Below, piece after piece: positions 35,737 to 45,221 of a stretch of DNA of 64,000 bases. Both the position numbers and the translations under genes were made by a program. The stretch is from Dolomitihabitans soli. GTDB lineage: Bacteria; Actinomycetota; Actinomycetes; Streptosporangiales; Streptosporangiaceae. Positions within the stretch are counted from its first letter, which is position 1, and each line of letters starts with the position of its first letter. Under the pieces are notes generated by a model. It searched no databases and was not told the DNA's origin. It was given only the letters and a program-made list of their open reading frames with translations. The stretch is taken from the NCBI RefSeq assembly GCF_022213955.1, contig NZ_JAKNTW010000028.1, forward strand, positions 62,001-126,000, in the 5' to 3' direction.

Positions 35737-38700
35737 TCACGAGTCCTCCTCGTTAGCTTCAACGTTCCGCGTGAAGTCGGGATACGCCTGGTCGTCGCCC
35801 AGTTCGCCACGTGCCGCCGCGCGGCCCTGCCGTACGCCGTGCTGGAAGCTTGCCAGACGGTTGCGCACCGCGTCGGGCGAGATCACCGGCCGGGGCGCGG
35901 GAGCAGGATGTGACCTGCTGGGGGGTGCCGCAGAACCTGGCACCAGGTTGGCCTTCGGCACGCGCTTGGGCAGGCCCGACCCCGTCAGGCCGCCCATGCT
36001 CGGCCGGCTCGCCGCCTGCGCCGCCTGCCAGCCCGCGTCTCCCGGCGAGGTCCATTCCCTGCTCTCCGCGCGGGGCGGCAGGGTGATGTCGCCGGTCTGG
36101 GCGGGCTCCTCCGCGCGCGAGGCCCGGCCCTGCTCCTGCTCCGCGGGTACGGCGGGCGCCGCCGGGCTCTCGTGCCGCCCACCGGGCTCGATCTTGCGGA
36201 ACCAGTCGGACTCCACCGCCGCGAAGATGGGCAGGAAGTCGTCTCCCGTCTCCGCCGGAGAGCTGTGCACCTTGGGGAGCGGGCCGGTCATGTCGGCGTC
36301 CTGCTGGCCGCCGAACCGCCGCACCGGAGCCGTGTCCACCGGCCTGCGGGGCAGGTCCGGCGCGAGCGGGTCGCGTGATGGCTGCATCGACCACGCGCCG
36401 GAGTCCTGGCCTCGGAAGGGATCCCGTTCGCTCCAGCCGGGGACGGGAGCGGGACCGGATCCGGGGGGCGGCACGTGGCTCGGCCACGGCGTGTCCATGA
36501 CCGAGTCGGCGAAGAAGCTGCCGCTCCGGTTGGCCGCGAACGGATCGACGGGCGGCTGCGGCAGCCCGCCGAACACGTTCTGCGGGCGGTGGGCGTCGAA
36601 GGGGTCGGCGGTCGGCGGCGATCCGCCGAACATGCTCTGCGGCTGGTGGGTGTCGAAGGGGGTGGGACCCGCCATGACGGGCTGCCGGTCGTAGGTCCCC
36701 GGCTGCCGGACGCCAGGCATGGCGAGCAGCGGGTCCGGGAGCAGGACCATCGCGGTGAGGCCGCCGCTGTCCTGCTGGCGGAGCTGCACCCTGATCCCGT
36801 GCCGCAGGGCCAGCCGGCCGACCACGAACAGGCCCATCCTGCGGGAGACGGAGACGTCCACCACCGGGGGGTTGGCCAGCCGCCAGTTGGCCTGGGACAG
36901 CTCATCGCCCGTCATGCCGATGCCGACGTCGGTGACCGAGACCATCACGCCGCCGCCGTCGATGCGGTTCGTCGCCACCGTCACCTTGGTCTCGCTCGGC
37001 GAGAAGGAGATGGCGTTCTCGACCAGTTCGGCGATGAGGTGGACGACGTCGTTGACGGACGTGCCCGCCACCGCCGGTCCCGAGGGGATGTTCAGCGTGA
37101 CGCGCTCGTAGTTCTCCACCTCGGACAGGGAGGCGCGGACCACGTCGATCAGCGGGACGGGCTGGCTCCACCGCCTGGCCGGCTCCTGTCCGGCGAGGAC
37201 CAGCAGGTTCTCGCTGTTCCTGCGCATGCGGGTGGCGAGGTGGTCGAGCCTGAACAGGTTGCCGAGCCGGCCCTCGTCCTGCTCGCCCTGTTCGAGGTTC
37301 TCGATGAGGGAGAGCTGCCGTTCCACCAGTGTCTGGCTGCGGCGGGAGAGGTTGACGAACATGGAGTTGACGTTGCTCCGCAGCGTGGCCTCCTGGCCCG
37401 CCAGCCGTACGGCCTCGCGGTGGACCTCGTCGAAGGCGCGCGCGACCTCGCCGATCTCGTCCTGGGAGGACACGCCGATGGGCTCGATGTCCCCGAGGTC
37501 GGCGGCGTCGCCGCCCTCGCGCAGGCGCTGCACGGTCTCGGGCAGACGGCGGCCGGCGACGGACAGGGCCTCGGTGCGCAGCCGGCGCAGGGGGGAGACC
37601 AGGGAGCGGGCCATCAGCGCGGTGATGGCCAGGACCAGCAGCAACAGGATGACGCTGGCGACCGCCGCGACCAGCGCGCCGCTCTGCTCCGCCTCCTGGA
37701 GCATCCGGCTGCGCGTGATGATCTCCCTGCCGACCTGGCTCTCGACCTTGCGCATCCGTTCGATGCTGTCGGTGGAGGCCTCGAACCAGCGGCTCTGGTC
37801 CCCTCCTCTGGTCGCGTCGGGGTCGACCCGCACGAGCGCCTCGTCGTTGCCCGCGAGCACCAGCGCCCTGGCGCGCATGGAGGCGGCGCGGTCGTTCTTC
37901 TGGCTGCTCAGGGTGTCGTCGAAGAACTGGCGCTGGGCGACGGACGCCTCGGCGCGGAAGGTCGCGAGCTCGCTGTCGCGCTGGGCTCTGGCGGCGATGA
38001 AGGTGTCGAGACCCTCGGGGGTGAACCGTCTGGACGCCAGCCCGATCGCCAGGCTCGCCCGCTCCCTCGACGCCTGTTCCTTGGCGCGGGTGAGCGCGGC
38101 GTAGGCGGAGGCGTTGGCGGCGAGCGCGTCGTCGGGGGCGCCGCGGCTGATCTCGTCGTGGACGGCCAGGAGGTCGGCGATCGTCCGCGAGTACATGAGG
38201 ACGGTGGGGATGGCCGGAAGGGCGGTTTCGGCCGCGATCTTACGCATGCTGCCGAGCTCGTCGATGCGATTCCGCATGCGCAGGATCTCCGAGCGTTCCC
38301 GCGCGCCGAAGGCGTCTCCGCCGGCGGGGTCGAGGATCGCGCTCAGTTTCGGGCGGATCTCCTTCACGGCTCCGTCCACCGCGTCGTACTGCTCCCTCAG
38401 GACGGCCAGCCCGCTGGCCGGTCGTCCCTGTTCGACGAAGCGGGCGGAGACGTCGCGTTCTTCCTGGAGGCCGTGTACCAGCAGGCTGAGGCCCGCCGCC
38501 AGTTCGGCGGTGGTCCGGACCCGTTCGTATTCGACCGCGCTGCTGACGGATGAGACGACTCTGAATCCGCCGAGGATGACCGCCGCGAGGGTGGGGAGCA
38601 GGATCAGGGCGATGAGCCGCGTCCGTACTCGCCAGTTCTTCAGCGCGAGTTTCCCCCCGCTGCTCTCAGCGCCGCCCCCGTCGCCTGGTTCCGGTACGGG

Positions 38701-38790
38701 ATCGCTCCCGTTCGACGCCCCCGGCACACCGAAGGCCGGGGCGTCGATCATCTTTGAATCGCGATCACTGGGGATTGACGCTGTCCTCAC
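35737..38790 (-). CDS. cvnA: Conservon 1 sensor kinase with nitrate/nitrite-sensing domain (CvnA)
   Basis: Protein of ~1017 aa. A membrane segment (LIALILLPTLAAVILGG) is followed by an extracellular helical NIT-like domain of ~270 residues. A second membrane segment (VAAVASVILLLLVLAITAL), a HAMP region with RSLVSPLRRLRTEAL and RLDHLATRMRR as the H-box-like helix come next. The HATPase_c domain contains ELVENAISFSP, DVGIGM and MGLFVVGRLALRHG. The last ~350 residues are Pro-rich and disordered. The start is uncertain: GTG 38790 has GGAGG in front; ATG 38751 gives 13 residues fewer. Confidence 0.92.
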   Translation of the reverse strand: MRTASIPSDRDSKMIDAPAFGVPGASNGSDPVPEPGDGGGAESSGGKLALKNWRVRTRLIALILLPTLAAVILGGFRVVSSVSSAVEYERVRTTAELAAGLSLLVHGLQEERDVSARFVEQGRPASGLAVLREQYDAVDGAVKEIRPKLSAILDPAGGDAFGARERSEILRMRNRIDELGSMRKIAAETALPAIPTVLMYSRTIADLLAVHDEISRGAPDDALAANASAYAALTRAKEQASRERASLAIGLASRRFTPEGLDTFIAARAQRDSELATFRAEASVAQRQFFDDTLSSQKNDRAASMRARALVLAGNDEALVRVDPDATRGGDQSRWFEASTDSIERMRKVESQVGREIITRSRMLQEAEQSGALVAAVASVILLLLVLAITALMARSLVSPLRRLRTEALSVAGRRLPETVQRLREGGDAADLGDIEPIGVSSQDEIGEVARAFDEVHREAVRLAGQEATLRSNVNSMFVNLSRRSQTLVERQLSLIENLEQGEQDEGRLGNLFRLDHLATRMRRNSENLLVLAGQEPARRWSQPVPLIDVVRASLSEVENYERVTLNIPSGPAVAGTSVNDVVHLIAELVENAISFSPSETKVTVATNRIDGGGVMVSVTDVGIGMTGDELSQANWRLANPPVVDVSVSRRMGLFVVGRLALRHGIRVQLRQQDSGGLTAMVLLPDPLLAMPGVRQPGTYDRQPVMAGPTPFDTHQPQSMFGGSPPTADPFDAHRPQNVFGGLPQPPVDPFAANRSGSFFADSVMDTPWPSHVPPPGSGPAPVPGWSERDPFRGQDSGAWSMQPSRDPLAPDLPRRPVDTAPVRRFGGQQDADMTGPLPKVHSSPAETGDDFLPIFAAVESDWFRKIEPGGRHESPAAPAVPAEQEQGRASRAEEPAQTGDITLPPRAESREWTSPGDAGWQAAQAASRPSMGGLTGSGLPKRVPKANLVPGSAAPPSRSHPAPAPRPVISPDAVRNRLASFQHGVRQGRAAARGELGDDQAYPDFTRNVEANEEDS

Positions 38791-39314
38791 TGGCCTCCGC
38801 AACCTCTCCTCTGACCGTCTGTTTTGGAGGGGACCCCGCCACCTATCCGCTAGTGACGCCGACGCACCCATGGGGCGAGGGTTATTTGAGCACAACAGGA
38901 TGAGATCGGCCAATAGCCCATATGACCCAACTTCTACATTTCGTATAGATGAGCTGGCATCCGAGCCGCGACCCGGATGCCCCACAGAACGCATTCGATC
39001 GCTCCAAGACGGCCCTGACCTCGGCAGAGGTCTCACCGCACAGGCAGCTCGCGATCGTCGCGGCATCCCCGATTCCGAAGCGGGGGCAACCTCAGAAGAT
39101 GGGTGTCCTCATGAGACATAGAAGGGATAAATTCTGCTGTTTGCCCGATTTTCGGCCATTGACTGATATCTGTGACTTAGACGATCACGTCAGGTACGCT
39201 GATCCGCATTCGGCTGACCCCCCATTGATCATGCTTTCCAGGGACAATCTCTCTGGCTGCGCCCCCCACGGGGAGACCCCGCCTAAGCAGGTCAAAGCAG
39301 CTTAAGGAGACCTC
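38791..39314. other. Divergent intergenic region between conservon 1 and the uptake genes
   Basis: This 524-bp stretch has no gene I can support, and it is less G+C-rich than its surroundings around 38890-38960 and 39110-39200. It must hold the promoters of both divergent operons. A small hairpin CGGGG-AGA-CCCCG (39269-39281) lies in the leader of the binding-protein gene. I looked for TPP, cobalamin and SAM riboswitch core motifs and did not find them. Confidence 0.5.
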
Positions 39315-40295
39315 ATGACGTATAGGCTCGCCGGCCGAGCGGCAGCGGCCGGACTGGTAGCGATACTGGCACTCGCCGGTTGCAGCGGATCCGACCCGGC
39401 TTCGAACTCCGCCAGCGTCGAAGGACTGGAGACGTCCGAGCTGACGGTAGGCGCATTACCGATCCCCGACTCCGCCGCCCTCTATATAGCGAACAAGAAG
39501 GGCTTCTTCAAGGCCGAAGGCCTGACCGTCACCATCGAAACGGTCGTCGGCGGGGCCGCGGCGCAGGAGGGCCTGATCGGAGGGTCGCTCGACGCCACCC
39601 AGACGAATTACGTCTCGGCGTTTCTCGCAGTTTCGGCCGGTAACAAACTCAAGATAATCGCCGACATGTATCAGGCCGCCCCCAACTCCTTCAACCTCAT
39701 GGTGGCCAAGGATTCGGGCGTGAGCACCCCCGCCGATCTCAGAGGTAAGAAGATCGCGGTCAACACCCTGAAGAACATCGGCACCCTTGCCGTGGCCTCC
39801 GTGCTGAAGAGCCACGGGCTCACCGAGAACGATGTGGATTTCGTCGAGGTGCCCTTCCCCGATATGCGCGGCCAGCTCGAAAAGAAGATCGTCGACGCCG
39901 CCTGGATGACCGAGCCGCATCTCACCGCCGCACAGACCACCATCGGCGCGCGCAAGCTGGCCGACACCATGACCGGCCCGACGGCCGACTTCCCGATCGC
40001 CGGCGTGGCGGTCACCGAGGAGTTCGCCACCAAGAATCCCAAGACGGTCGCCGCCTTCCAGCGCGCCTTCGCCAAGGCCCAGCAGGCCGCCGCCGCCGAC
40101 CGCAAGGCCGTCGAGGAGGTCCTGCCCAGCTACACCAGGATCGACGCGGCCACCGCCGCGGTCATCACCATGGGCGGCTACCCCACCAGCCTCGACGAGA
40201 CGCGCCTGCAGCGGGTCGCCGACCTGATGTTCGAGCAGGGCTACCTGAAGAGCAAGGTGGAGGCCAAGTCACTGCTCATCGGATCCACGGGGTGA
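39315..40295 (+). CDS. NitT/TauT-type substrate-binding lipoprotein, cassette 1
   Basis: Protein of 326 aa. The signal peptide ends in a clear lipobox LAGC at residues ~20-23. The mature part has the NMT1/SsuA-like pattern: LTVGALPIPDSAALYIANKKGFFKAEGL, then VAKDSGVSTPADLRGKKIAVNT and DAAWMTEPHLTAA. It captures an unknown small solute (sulfonate, nitrate, thiamine-precursor type families all look alike) outside the membrane. A strong AAGGAGACC precedes the ATG. It leads a seven-gene plus-strand operon with overlapping genes. Confidence 0.9.
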   Translation: MTYRLAGRAAAAGLVAILALAGCSGSDPASNSASVEGLETSELTVGALPIPDSAALYIANKKGFFKAEGLTVTIETVVGGAAAQEGLIGGSLDATQTNYVSAFLAVSAGNKLKIIADMYQAAPNSFNLMVAKDSGVSTPADLRGKKIAVNTLKNIGTLAVASVLKSHGLTENDVDFVEVPFPDMRGQLEKKIVDAAWMTEPHLTAAQTTIGARKLADTMTGPTADFPIAGVAVTEEFATKNPKTVAAFQRAFAKAQQAAAADRKAVEEVLPSYTRIDAATAAVITMGGYPTSLDETRLQRVADLMFEQGYLKSKVEAKSLLIGSTG

Positions 40296-41080
40296 GAGTA
40301 CGTTCCCTCTTCGAGAACAGAGTGCTCTGCGGCGCCCTGGGCGTCGCGGGGCTTCTCTGTCTGCTCGAAGCCGGCGGACGGACCGGAGTCATCGACCCGC
40401 TGGTGTTCCCGCTCATCTCCGGTGTCGTCGCCCGCGCCGCCACCTTCGCGATCGACCCCGAGTTCCTGGCCGACATCGCCGCCACCCTCACGGCGTGGGC
40501 GGCCGGCCTGCTGCTCGCCACCCTGATCGCGGTGCCCGCCGGTCTCGTGCTCGGCACCATGCCGCGGGTCGAGGCGGCGGTCCGGCCGATCACCGAGTTC
40601 CTCCGCCCGATCCCCTCGATCGCGCTGGTCTCCCTGGCCGCCCTCGTCTTCGCCGAACGATTCAACATCAAGGTCTCGGTCGCCGTCTACGGCTCGATGT
40701 GGCCGATCCTGATCAACACCATGTACGGCCTCAAGGACGTCGACCCGGTCGCCAAGGACACGCTGCGCTCCTTCGGCTTCAGCCCGTTCGACGTGCTGCG
40801 CCGCGTGTCCCTGCCCAGCACCGCCCCGTTCATCGCCACCGGCGTACGGCTGGCCTCGGCGATCGCGCTGATCCTGGTGATCAGCGCCGAGCTGCTGGCC
40901 GGCGGTTCCAGCGGGATCGGCACCTTCGTGCTGGAGGCGGGCGGCAGCATCGACGCGCTCGAGTTCATCGTCGCCGCGGCCCTCTGGGCCGGGGTGATCG
41001 GCCTGCTGTCCAACGGGCTGTTCGTGCTGCTGGAGCGGCGTCTGTTCCGCTGGCACCGGGCCAGAACGGAGACGACGTGA
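40292..41080 (+). CDS. ABC transporter permease, cassette 1 first subunit
   Basis: Protein of 262 aa with about six membrane segments. The EAA loop of BPD-type permeases is visible (DPVAKDTLRSFGFSPFDVLRRVSLPSTAPFI). It begins with GTG inside the last codons of the binding-protein gene (GTGA overlap). It resembles SsuC/TauC permeases. It pairs with the next permease as a heterodimer, since both genes are kept and differ clearly. Confidence 0.9.
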   Translation: MRVRSLFENRVLCGALGVAGLLCLLEAGGRTGVIDPLVFPLISGVVARAATFAIDPEFLADIAATLTAWAAGLLLATLIAVPAGLVLGTMPRVEAAVRPITEFLRPIPSIALVSLAALVFAERFNIKVSVAVYGSMWPILINTMYGLKDVDPVAKDTLRSFGFSPFDVLRRVSLPSTAPFIATGVRLASAIALILVISAELLAGGSSGIGTFVLEAGGSIDALEFIVAAALWAGVIGLLSNGLFVLLERRLFRWHRARTETT

Positions 41081-41865
41081 TCGTCCTGCGCCGGATCGGA
41101 CGCCTGTGGCTGGTCCCCGTCGTCATCGTCGTGTGGGAGCTGGCGACCAGGGCGCTGGGCGACGACTCCTTCCCCCCTCCGTCCACGATCGCGGGCCGCA
41201 TGCGGGAGATGTGGCTGACCGGTCCGCCCAGCCGGTTATGGATCAACGACAGCGCCATCGCCAACATCCCGCCGAGCGTCGTCAGGCTGCTGGGCGGCTG
41301 GCTGGCCGCCGCACTGGCCGGCGTCACGCTCGGCCTGCTGCTCGGCCGCTCCGCCCTGCTGTCGCGGCTCTTCGAGCCGATCGTCCACTTCCTGCGGGCG
41401 ATCCCGCCCCCGATGCTGCTCTCCTTCTTCCTCGCCCTCTTCGCGATCGGCCCGGAGATGCAGGTCGCCACGATCATCTTCGGCGTCATCTGGCCGATCC
41501 TGATCAACTCCGCCGACGGCGCCCGCACCATCGACCGCCAGCACCTCGACACCGCGCTGGTCTTCGGGCTGTCCCGCGGCCAGCGGTTGTGGCGGGTCAT
41601 CCTGCCGAGCGCCACCCCCAAGATCTTCGCCGGGCTGCGGGTCAGCCTGTCCCTCGCGCTGATCCTGATGGTCATCTCGGAGCTGGTCGGCAGCACCGAG
41701 GGCATCGGCTACCAACTCCTCGACGCCCGCAGGTCTTATGATCGGCCCGGTGTGTGGGCGACCATCGTGATACTCGGTGTGCTGGGATTCCTGCTCAACT
41801 CGGCGTTCCTCGCGGTGGAGCGGCGAGTCCTGTCCTGGCACCGCACCGCCAAGCAGACGACCTGA
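41077..41865 (+). CDS. ABC transporter permease, cassette 1 second subunit
   Basis: Protein of 262 aa with six membrane segments. It begins MIVLRRIGRLWLVPVVIVVWELATRA. The EAA loop is LDTALVFGLSRGQRLWRVILPSATPKIFAGLR. The GTG start overlaps the previous gene by GTGA. It is clearly more similar to the second permease of cassette 2 (44436-45221) than to its neighbour, which shows the two cassettes arose by duplication of the whole pair. Confidence 0.9.
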   Translation: MIVLRRIGRLWLVPVVIVVWELATRALGDDSFPPPSTIAGRMREMWLTGPPSRLWINDSAIANIPPSVVRLLGGWLAAALAGVTLGLLLGRSALLSRLFEPIVHFLRAIPPPMLLSFFLALFAIGPEMQVATIIFGVIWPILINSADGARTIDRQHLDTALVFGLSRGQRLWRVILPSATPKIFAGLRVSLSLALILMVISELVGSTEGIGYQLLDARRSYDRPGVWATIVILGVLGFLLNSAFLAVERRVLSWHRTAKQTT

Positions 41866-41875
41866 GGACCCCGCT

Positions 41876-42658
41876 GTGCTTGAGATACACAACCTGACCC
41901 ACACGTACGGCACCGGCCCCGGCGCGCACGAGGCGCTCGGCGGCGTCGATCTCAAGGTGGCCGAGGGCGAGCTGGTGTGCATCGTCGGCCCCTCCGGCTG
42001 CGGCAAGTCCACCCTGCTGCGCTCCATCGCCGGCCTGCTCCGTCCCACCGGCGGCGAGATCCTCTTCCAGGGCGACCCGGTCGAGCGAACCCCCGACAAC
42101 CTCGCCGTGGTCTTCCAGGACTACAGCCGCTCGCTCTTCCCCTGGATGTCGGTGGCCGACAACGTCGCCCTGCCGCTGCGCCGTAAGGGCATGGACGGCC
42201 GGCAGCGGCGGCAGGCGGCGCTGGACGCGCTGGAGCAGGTCGACCTGGCGGGCGCGGGCGGCAAGTATCCCTGGGAGCTGTCCGGCGGCATGCAGCAACG
42301 CGCGTCGATCGCCCGCGCGATCGCCTACCGGCCCACCCTGATGCTGATGGACGAGCCGTTCGGCTCCGTCGACGCGCAGACCAGGGAGGACCTTGAGGAT
42401 CTGGTCCTGCGGGTGCGCGCGAAGCACGGCATGACCATCCTGCTCATCACGCACGACATCGACGAGAGCGTCTACGTGGGCGATCGCGTGATCGTGTTGT
42501 CGAAGGCTCCCGCTAAAGTCGTCAGCGACCTCCGGGTCCAGTTGCCCGGTCCTCGTGACCAGATCACCACCCGCGAGCACCCCGGCTTCGTCCAGCTCCG
42601 AGCCGAGGTCGGTCGCCTGGTACGCGGGCGACAGGGCCAGGCGGCCTCAACCGGTTGA
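41876..42658 (+). CDS. ABC transporter ATP-binding protein, shared by both cassettes
   Basis: Protein of 260 aa. Walker A is GPSGCGKSTLL near residue 40, the Q-loop is VVFQDYSRSLFPWM, the signature is ELSGGMQQR, Walker B is LMLMDEPFGSVD and the H-loop is LITHDIDE. This is the SsuB/TauB class. The GTG start is 10 bp past the permease stop. It is the only ATPase gene in the seven-gene run, so it presumably powers both permease pairs. The run continues 27 bp later with the second binding protein. Confidence 0.92.
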   Translation: MLEIHNLTHTYGTGPGAHEALGGVDLKVAEGELVCIVGPSGCGKSTLLRSIAGLLRPTGGEILFQGDPVERTPDNLAVVFQDYSRSLFPWMSVADNVALPLRRKGMDGRQRRQAALDALEQVDLAGAGGKYPWELSGGMQQRASIARAIAYRPTLMLMDEPFGSVDAQTREDLEDLVLRVRAKHGMTILLITHDIDESVYVGDRVIVLSKAPAKVVSDLRVQLPGPRDQITTREHPGFVQLRAEVGRLVRGRQGQAASTG

Positions 42659-42685
42659 CCCGTATCCCCCCTACGAAGGAGACCC

Positions 42686-43669
42686 ATGAGGTTCGGACGC
42701 AGCGTCCGCGGCTCGCTCATCGGACTGCTCGCCCTGGTCGCGTTCGCCGGCTGCGGCGCCGACCCGGCGGCCGAGCAGCCGCAGGCCGGTGGTGGCCTGG
42801 AGAAGACCGAGCTGAACGTCGGGATCGTGCCCGTCCCCTCCTCCGCTCCGCTCTTCATCGCCATGGAGAAGGGCTTCTTCAAGGACGAGGGGCTCACGGT
42901 CAAGACGCAGACCATCCAGGCCCCGCAGCAGATCATGCCCCAGATCCTCAACGGCGGCATCGACGCCTTCCTGACGAGCTACGTCTCGCTGATCACGATC
43001 TCCGACTCCGGGGTCGCCAAGCTGAAGATGCTGACCGAGGCGCAGCAGGGCGGCCCCGGCATCAGCGGCGTGGTCGTCACCGGCGACTCCCCCGTCAAGA
43101 AGCCGGCCGACCTCAAGGGCAAGACGATCGCGGTGAACGTGGTCAAGGCGCTCGGCGAGGTGACCGTGAGCGCGCATCTGAAGGCCGCCGGAGTCTCCCC
43201 CGCCGACGTCAAGTTCGTGCCGGTGAACTTCGCCGAGCAACTCGCCGCCCTGCAGGCCGGGCGGGTGGACGCCGCCTGGATGACCGAGCCCTACATATCC
43301 GCGGCCAAGAAGGACCTGGGCGGCCGGGTGGTCATCGACACCCTGAGCGGCCCCACCGACAGCCTCCCCCTCGACGGCTGGGCCGCCTCCGCCGACTGGG
43401 TGACCGCGAACCCGAAGACCGCCGCCGCCTTCCAGCGCGCGATGGCGAAGGCCCAGCAGGTAGCCGCGTCCGACCGGGCGGCGCTGAACGCGGTGATCCC
43501 GAAGTTCACCAAGATCCCCGCCGAGGTCGCCGCGTCCATGGGCCTGGGCACCTTCACCACCTCCCTCGACGTGGCCCGCATCCAGAAGGTGGCCGACCTG
43601 CTGGCGGAGTTCCAGATCACCAAGACCGAGATCGATGTCGCGGGGCTCGTCGCGGCGCCGCCCGCATGA
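42686..43669 (+). CDS. NitT/TauT-type substrate-binding lipoprotein, cassette 2
   Basis: Protein of 327 aa with a lipobox FAGC near residue 20. It is related to the cassette 1 protein (shared LNVGIVPVPSSAPLFIAMEKGFFKDEGL-type start, LKGKTIAVNVVKALG, DAAWMTEPYISAA, NPKTAAAFQRAMAKAQQ). The ligand-contact regions differ (APQQIMPQILNGG versus GAAAQEGLIGG), which suggests a different or narrower ligand. GAAGGAGACCC precedes the ATG. Confidence 0.9.
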   Translation: MRFGRSVRGSLIGLLALVAFAGCGADPAAEQPQAGGGLEKTELNVGIVPVPSSAPLFIAMEKGFFKDEGLTVKTQTIQAPQQIMPQILNGGIDAFLTSYVSLITISDSGVAKLKMLTEAQQGGPGISGVVVTGDSPVKKPADLKGKTIAVNVVKALGEVTVSAHLKAAGVSPADVKFVPVNFAEQLAALQAGRVDAAWMTEPYISAAKKDLGGRVVIDTLSGPTDSLPLDGWAASADWVTANPKTAAAFQRAMAKAQQVAASDRAALNAVIPKFTKIPAEVAASMGLGTFTTSLDVARIQKVADLLAEFQITKTEIDVAGLVAAPPA

Positions 43670-44439
43670 CCAAAGGCACGTTGTCGCGCGGCGCGGCGGG
43701 CGTCTGCGGGTTCCTCCTCATCGCGGAGGCCCTGGGCAGGACCGGGGTCATCGACCCGGTGGTGCTGCCGCTCGCCTCCACGGTTCTCGGCGAGACCCTC
43801 GGGCTGGCCGCCGACCCCGACTTCCTCCTCCAGCTCGGCAACACGCTGGACGCCTGCGGCGTGGGCCTGCTCTTCTCCGTGGCGATAGCCGTACCGGCCG
43901 GGGTGCTGCTCGGCACGTTCCGGAAGGTGGAGAGGAGTGCGCGCCCGCTGGTGGAGTTCCTGCGGCCGATCCCGTCGGTCGCGCTCATCCCGGTGGCGCA
44001 GTTCCTGTTCCGCGACCCGGAGTACGCCAAGGTGTCGCTGGTGATCTTCGCCGCCTCGTGGCCGCTGCTCATCAACACGATGTACGGCATGCGCGAGGTC
44101 GATCCGCTGGCCAAGGAGACGCTGCGCAGCTTCGGCTTCGGACCGCTCGCGGTGATCGGGCGGGTCTCGTTGCCGAGTGCGGCCCCGTTCATCGTCACCG
44201 GGCTGCGGATCGCGGTCTCGGTCACCCTCATCGTCGCGGTGAGCGTGGAGCTGTTCGTGGGCGGGACGGGTCTCGGCACCTTCATGAGCGCCGCCGCGGC
44301 CGGGAACCAGCGCGCGGAGATGCTGGGCGCGGTCGTGTGGGCGGGCCTGCTCGGGCTGGCGGCCAACGGGCTGCTCGCCGGGGCCGAGCGGCGGCTCTTC
44401 CGCTGGCACCACGCGCGCACCGGGGAGCCGGCGAGATGA
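43666..44439 (+). CDS. ABC transporter permease, cassette 2 first subunit
   Basis: Protein of 257 aa, the counterpart of the permease at 40292-41080 (shared GRTGVIDPVVLPLAS, LVEFLRPIPSVALIP, WPLLINTMYGMREVDPLAKETLRSFGF). The EAA loop is intact. It overlaps the binding-protein gene by ATGA (43666-43669). Confidence 0.9.
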   Translation: MTKGTLSRGAAGVCGFLLIAEALGRTGVIDPVVLPLASTVLGETLGLAADPDFLLQLGNTLDACGVGLLFSVAIAVPAGVLLGTFRKVERSARPLVEFLRPIPSVALIPVAQFLFRDPEYAKVSLVIFAASWPLLINTMYGMREVDPLAKETLRSFGFGPLAVIGRVSLPSAAPFIVTGLRIAVSVTLIVAVSVELFVGGTGLGTFMSAAAAGNQRAEMLGAVVWAGLLGLAANGLLAGAERRLFRWHHARTGEPAR

Positions 44440-45221
44440 TCCTCTCCCTGCTGGGCCGGCTGGGCCGCCTGTGGATCGTGCCGGTCGCGCTGGCGGTGTG
44501 GGAGCTGGCCGCCCGCGAGGCGCGCGCGGTCTACTTCCCGCCGCCCTCGGGGATCGCGCTGCACGTGTACGAGCTGTGGTTCTCGGGCCCGCCCGCCCGG
44601 TTGTTCCTCACCGACGACGCGGTGGCGCACATTCTGCCGAGCCTGGGCAGGCTGCTGCTCGGCTGGTCCGCCGCCTGCCTGCTCGGCGTCGTGGCCGGGG
44701 TGGCGCTCGGCCGCTCGGCGCGGCTGTCGCAGTATCTGTCGCCGCTGATCCACTTCGCCAGGTCGCTGCCGCCGCCGGTGCTGCTGCCCGTCTTCCTCGT
44801 CCTGGTGGGGGTGGGGACGCCGCTGCAACTGGCGGGCATCGTGTTCGGCGTCGTCTGGCCGGTGTTGATCAACTCCATCGACGGGGCCCGCTACATCGAC
44901 CGGCAGTATCTGGACACCGCGCAGGTCTTCGGACTGTCCCGGCGCGAACGGCTGACCCGGGTCATCCTGCCCGCCGCCGCGCCGAAGATCTTCGCCGGGC
45001 TCAGGCTCAGCGTCGCGCTGGCGCTGATCATGATGATCATCTCGGAGCTGCTCGGCAGCACCGAGGGCGTCGGCTACCGGCTGCTGATCGCGCAGAGCCA
45101 GCTCGACATCCTCACCATGTGGGCGGCCACGCTGCTGCTCGGCGTGCTCGGCATCCTCTTCAACGCCGCCTTCCTGGCCGTGGAACGCAGGGTGCTCGGC
45201 TGGCACCGCGCCGCCCTCTGA
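44436..45221 (+). CDS. ABC transporter permease, cassette 2 second subunit
   Basis: Protein of 261 aa, the counterpart of the permease at 41077-41865 (shared GRLWIVPVALAVWELAAR, LINSIDGARYIDRQYLDTAQVFGLSRRER, ILPAAAPKIFAGLR, ISELLGSTEGVGYRLL). The ATG overlaps the previous stop (ATGA). It is the last gene of the plus-strand run. Its stop codon directly abuts that of the opposing aldehyde dehydrogenase gene, so the two transcripts converge without spacer. Confidence 0.9.
   Translation: MILSLLGRLGRLWIVPVALAVWELAAREARAVYFPPPSGIALHVYELWFSGPPARLFLTDDAVAHILPSLGRLLLGWSAACLLGVVAGVALGRSARLSQYLSPLIHFARSLPPPVLLPVFLVLVGVGTPLQLAGIVFGVVWPVLINSIDGARYIDRQYLDTAQVFGLSRRERLTRVILPAAAPKIFAGLRLSVALALIMMIISELLGSTEGVGYRLLIAQSQLDILTMWAATLLLGVLGILFNAAFLAVERRVLGWHRAAL

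Noticed and set aside
36475-38553. 692-codon plus-strand open frame opposite cvnA of conservon 1
   Set aside because: Same reason: composition-driven shadow opposite a clear kinase gene.
39200-39314. Possible riboswitch in front of the uptake operon
   Set aside because: Only a 5-bp hairpin is present. The conserved cores of TPP, cobalamin and SAM riboswitches were looked for and not seen.
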